From JAGXLP01 sp964649445 (lineage in GTDB: Bacteria; Bipolaricaulota; Bipolaricaulia; M55B111), in NCBI GenBank assembly GCA_964649445.1, contig CAZYPS010000001.1:11974-75973 (forward strand): DNA of 64,000 bases. The letters run 5' to 3'. This document shows, in pieces, positions 62,429-64,000 of this stretch. The notes under the pieces are model-generated. The model saw only the letters and a list, made by a program, of their open reading frames with translations. It had not been told where the DNA came from and did no database searches. The position numbers and the translations under genes were made by a program. Every line of letters begins with the position of its first letter. The stretch's first letter is position 1.

Positions 62429-63151
62429 TTATTTGGCTCCTTCGTAGTTCTTTAGAAAATATTTTTTTGGGCCCTCGTAGTGCTCGCGAACTATCTTCTT
62501 TGAGGCCCTTACGTCCTTTCTTTCCATAGCGTCCAGGAGTTGCCAGTGGAGTTCGTTTGCTTTTTCCATGTTATCTTTCCAGTAGTTAGCGACTGCCTCC
62601 CGTAAAAGTTCGTTGTGCGTTTGTTTCCAGAGGCTGCTCATGCTATTGCTTACGATAGGGTTTTCTACCGCGTTGGCGATATATAGGTGGAATCTCGCAT
62701 TTACCTCGTAGGCCTCTTCGTAGTTGGCCGAATTCAGCAGGTTCTCCATGTCGGTTAGAATTTGCCTCAATACACCGAAATCCCTATCTTCAAGGGAGGG
62801 TATGGCTTGTTCTATCACGCCCGGTTCGAAGACCTTTCTCGCTTCAAAGACCACCGTGGGATTTTCGCCTTCTTCGATAACGGGCAGGATTAACGCTTCT
62901 AGCTCTTTGGAGTCCGGCACATTCTCGATATAAGTGCCCGATCCAGCATGAGAGCTAACTATATTTAACGCCTGTAATGTTCCGAGAGCCTCACGGATTG
63001 AATTCCTGCTGACGCCCATTTGTTCGGAAAGTTCTCGTTCCGGTGGCAATCTATCCCCAACCTCGTAATTTTCTTCTATTATAGCCCGGAGTATCTGCTC
63101 TGAGACTTTTATGAAGACCTTTTTTTCTTTTTCAACTTTTTCGAACTCCAT
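62429..63151 (-). CDS. FadR-subfamily GntR transcription regulator
   Basis: A 240-residue regulator: winged helix-turn-helix at about residues 12-75 (NYEVGDRLPPERELSEQMGVSRNSIREALGTL) and an all-helical FCD ligand-binding domain at about 95-230, with the EVNARFHLYIANAV metal-binding segment around 148. FCD proteins usually respond to small carboxylates or amino-acid-like effectors. It is the first gene of the transporter block and has a near-consensus promoter with an 18-bp palindrome at the start site, so autoregulation is likely. ATG 63151 follows AGGGTGACACG. Confidence 0.93.
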   Translation of the reverse strand: MEFEKVEKEKKVFIKVSEQILRAIIEENYEVGDRLPPERELSEQMGVSRNSIREALGTLQALNIVSSHAGSGTYIENVPDSKELEALILPVIEEGENPTVVFEARKVFEPGVIEQAIPSLEDRDFGVLRQILTDMENLLNSANYEEAYEVNARFHLYIANAVENPIVSNSMSSLWKQTHNELLREAVANYWKDNMEKANELHWQLLDAMERKDVRASKKIVREHYEGPKKYFLKNYEGAK

Positions 63152-63170
63152 CGTGTCACCCTGGTTCGGT

Positions 63171-63188
63171 AAATTGGTTAACCAATTT
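63171..63188. promoter_or_regulatory. Operator-like palindrome for the FadR-type regulator
   Basis: AAATTGGTTAACCAATTT is a perfect 18-bp palindrome directly downstream of the -10 box, covering the expected +1. TTGGT…ACCAA half-sites are typical of FadR/FCD regulators. It sits 20 bases before the regulator's ATG. Confidence 0.75.
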
Positions 63189-63189
63189 T

Positions 63190-63218
63190 ATAATATACCA
63201 CTTTTAGGTGACTGTCAA
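63190..63218 (-). promoter_or_regulatory. Promoter of the regulator and transporter block
   Basis: Perfect TTGACA (63218-63213), 17-bp spacer, TATTAT (63195-63190), reading toward 63151. This is the strongest promoter-like sequence I found in the window. Confidence 0.8.
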
Positions 63219-63280
63219 AGTTTCTGAGCGGGTTTTACCAGATTATTTAAACTTTTATCTAAAATAAAGAAAATAATATT

Positions 63281-63913
63281 CTATGGAAGCAAAACAACTT
63301 CGCCACGATTTTTCTTTAATAGCCCATCTTCCTCAAGCTCTCCCAGGCTTCTCGTTACGGTCTCTTCAGTCATTCCCGCCATTTCGGCAAGTTCCTTGCG
63401 GGTTAGAAACCTAATAATTCGACGCTCCTCCTTCTTTTCTCCAAGCGGTGCAACTTTGTTTAAAATGGAATATATCCTTTCCTTGGCGGTCATTGATATC
63501 TGGTTTTCGAGGGTCCTGTCTCTGGACTGAAGTTCGTCCGATATCATATCCATTACCTGGAGAGAGAGCTCAGGATTATTTAATAGTTGTTCTTTGAACG
63601 AATCTCGAAGGACTTCCTGGAGAGTGGAATCAACTAGCGCCTTCGCCGTGCAAGGCTGATTGATGACGTTTGATGATAGGTGGTAAGTGGAGAAAATATC
63701 ACCAGGCAGAAGTATTTGATAGGTAAGCAAATTGCCGTTAGGAATTCTCTGTGACTGAGAAACCCCTCCTGATTTTATCCGGTAGATCTTATTATCCGGT
63801 TCACCTTCCTTGTAAATTGTTTCGCCGTGTTCGTAGTTAACCGTAGCACCATCGCTTTCAGCAAGGTCGTCGAATAACTTGCCTAAACTTGAGTACTGCC
63901 TACCTGGTGTCAT
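63281..63913 (-). CDS. Crp/Fnr family transcription regulator
   Basis: A 210-residue regulator with an N-terminal cyclic-nucleotide-binding beta barrel (GETIYKEGEPDNKIYRIKSGGV around residues 30-51, LLPGDIFSTYHL around 68) and a C-terminal helix-turn-helix (LTRKELAEMAGMTEETVTRSLGELEEDGLL, about 169-198). There is no cysteine cluster of the Fnr type, so oxygen sensing via Fe-S is unlikely. The frame runs upstream into the tRNA, so the true start is ATG 63913; it has only 12 bases between it and the tRNA. It may regulate the neighbouring block, but no site was identified. Confidence 0.9.
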   Translation of the reverse strand: MTPGRQYSSLGKLFDDLAESDGATVNYEHGETIYKEGEPDNKIYRIKSGGVSQSQRIPNGNLLTYQILLPGDIFSTYHLSSNVINQPCTAKALVDSTLQEVLRDSFKEQLLNNPELSLQVMDMISDELQSRDRTLENQISMTAKERIYSILNKVAPLGEKKEERRIIRFLTRKELAEMAGMTEETVTRSLGELEEDGLLKKNRGEVVLLP

Positions 63914-63925
63914 CTTCTTTATCTT

Positions 63926-64000
63926 TGGTGCGCCCGGGAGGATTCGAACCCCCGACCTACGGATCCGCAATCCGTCGCTCTCATCCACTGAGCTACGGGC
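63926..64000 (-). tRNA. tRNA-Arg(GCG), 5' end cut by the window
   Basis: Minus-strand cloverleaf with encoded CCA (63928-63926): T arm around GGTTCGAATCC, anticodon stem ACGGA/TCCGT, loop TTGCGGA, anticodon GCG (reads CGC/CGU). The acceptor 3' strand CGGGCGC calls for GCGCCCG at the 5' side; only GCCCG is in the window, so two bases lie beyond it. Confidence 0.93.

Noticed and set aside
1..64000. CRISPR array, prophage or complete insertion sequence
   Set aside because: No regularly spaced repeats, phage genes or transposase genes were found; the only mobile-element hints are the hairpins at 1.1 kb and the palindromic elements.

Overview
The window is bacterial. Evidence: CCA is encoded in the tRNA genes, there is a type-A RNase P RNA, Shine-Dalgarno sites are strong, and several promoters have sigma-70-like -35/-10 boxes with 16-17 bp spacers. 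The gene content suggests an anaerobe: an aldehyde:ferredoxin oxidoreductase-type enzyme, a B12-dependent (class II) ribonucleotide reductase, and two corrinoid-type (MttB family) methyltransferases beside a quaternary-ammonium ABC transporter. A beta-rich protein ending in an aromatic residue and a Sec-exported solute-binding protein without a clear lipobox fit a cell with an outer membrane, but do not prove it. The phylum cannot be fixed from this window. Uncultivated brine or sediment lineages that live on glycine betaine are a reasonable guess, no more.

Layout. 0-9.3 kb: end of an outer-membrane-like protein, an IS605-end-like structured spacer, a MATE exporter, a DUF368 lipid-carrier transporter, a PPC-domain protein, rnpB, mraY, gatA (apparently starting at AUC) and trpB2. 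9.6-10.8 kb: tRNA-Ala(GGC) with an unusual C33, then a gene-free kilobase with a palindromic element. 10.8-22.9 kb: sugar nucleotidyltransferase, MobB-FeS, SfsA, UvrA-UvrC, WecB, a secreted PLD-type protein and a PKD-domain surface protein. 23-28 kb: AbrB-PhoU regulator, a Met/Gly-rich small protein, tRNA-Ala(CGC), IscS-IscU, a deacetylase-like protein and a metallo-beta-lactamase-fold protein. 28.3-35.8 kb: PAQR/hemolysin III, threonine dehydrogenase and, divergently, glycine C-acetyltransferase; then LipB-LipA-LplA, a LamG-like protein and an HD hydrolase. 36-46.6 kb: DUF4015 glycoside-hydrolase-like protein, Lon-like protease, TldD/TldE, an AOR gene broken by a 100-N assembly gap, DUF456 and a NagD-like HAD phosphatase. 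46.7-52.8 kb: NrdJ, a Nudix hydrolase and a membrane-anchored coiled-coil protein with a 216-residue internal duplication.

53-63.2 kb is one minus-strand block that reads as a quaternary-amine regulon: FadR-type regulator with its own promoter and palindromic operator, betaine-type ABC transporter (permease, CBS-containing ATPase, permease, binding protein), terminator, then iron-dependent alcohol dehydrogenase, glutamine synthetase and two MttB-family methyltransferases without in-frame amber codons. No corrinoid protein or methyl-H4folate transferase is present in the window. A Crp/Fnr regulator and a tRNA-Arg close the window.

The most unusual observations are a small family of palindromic elements (about 71, 72 and 110 nt, sharing CTCCAGCAC...GTGCTGG ends), one copy of which forms the P12 arm of RNase P RNA; the AUC start of gatA; and C33 in tRNA-Ala(GGC).
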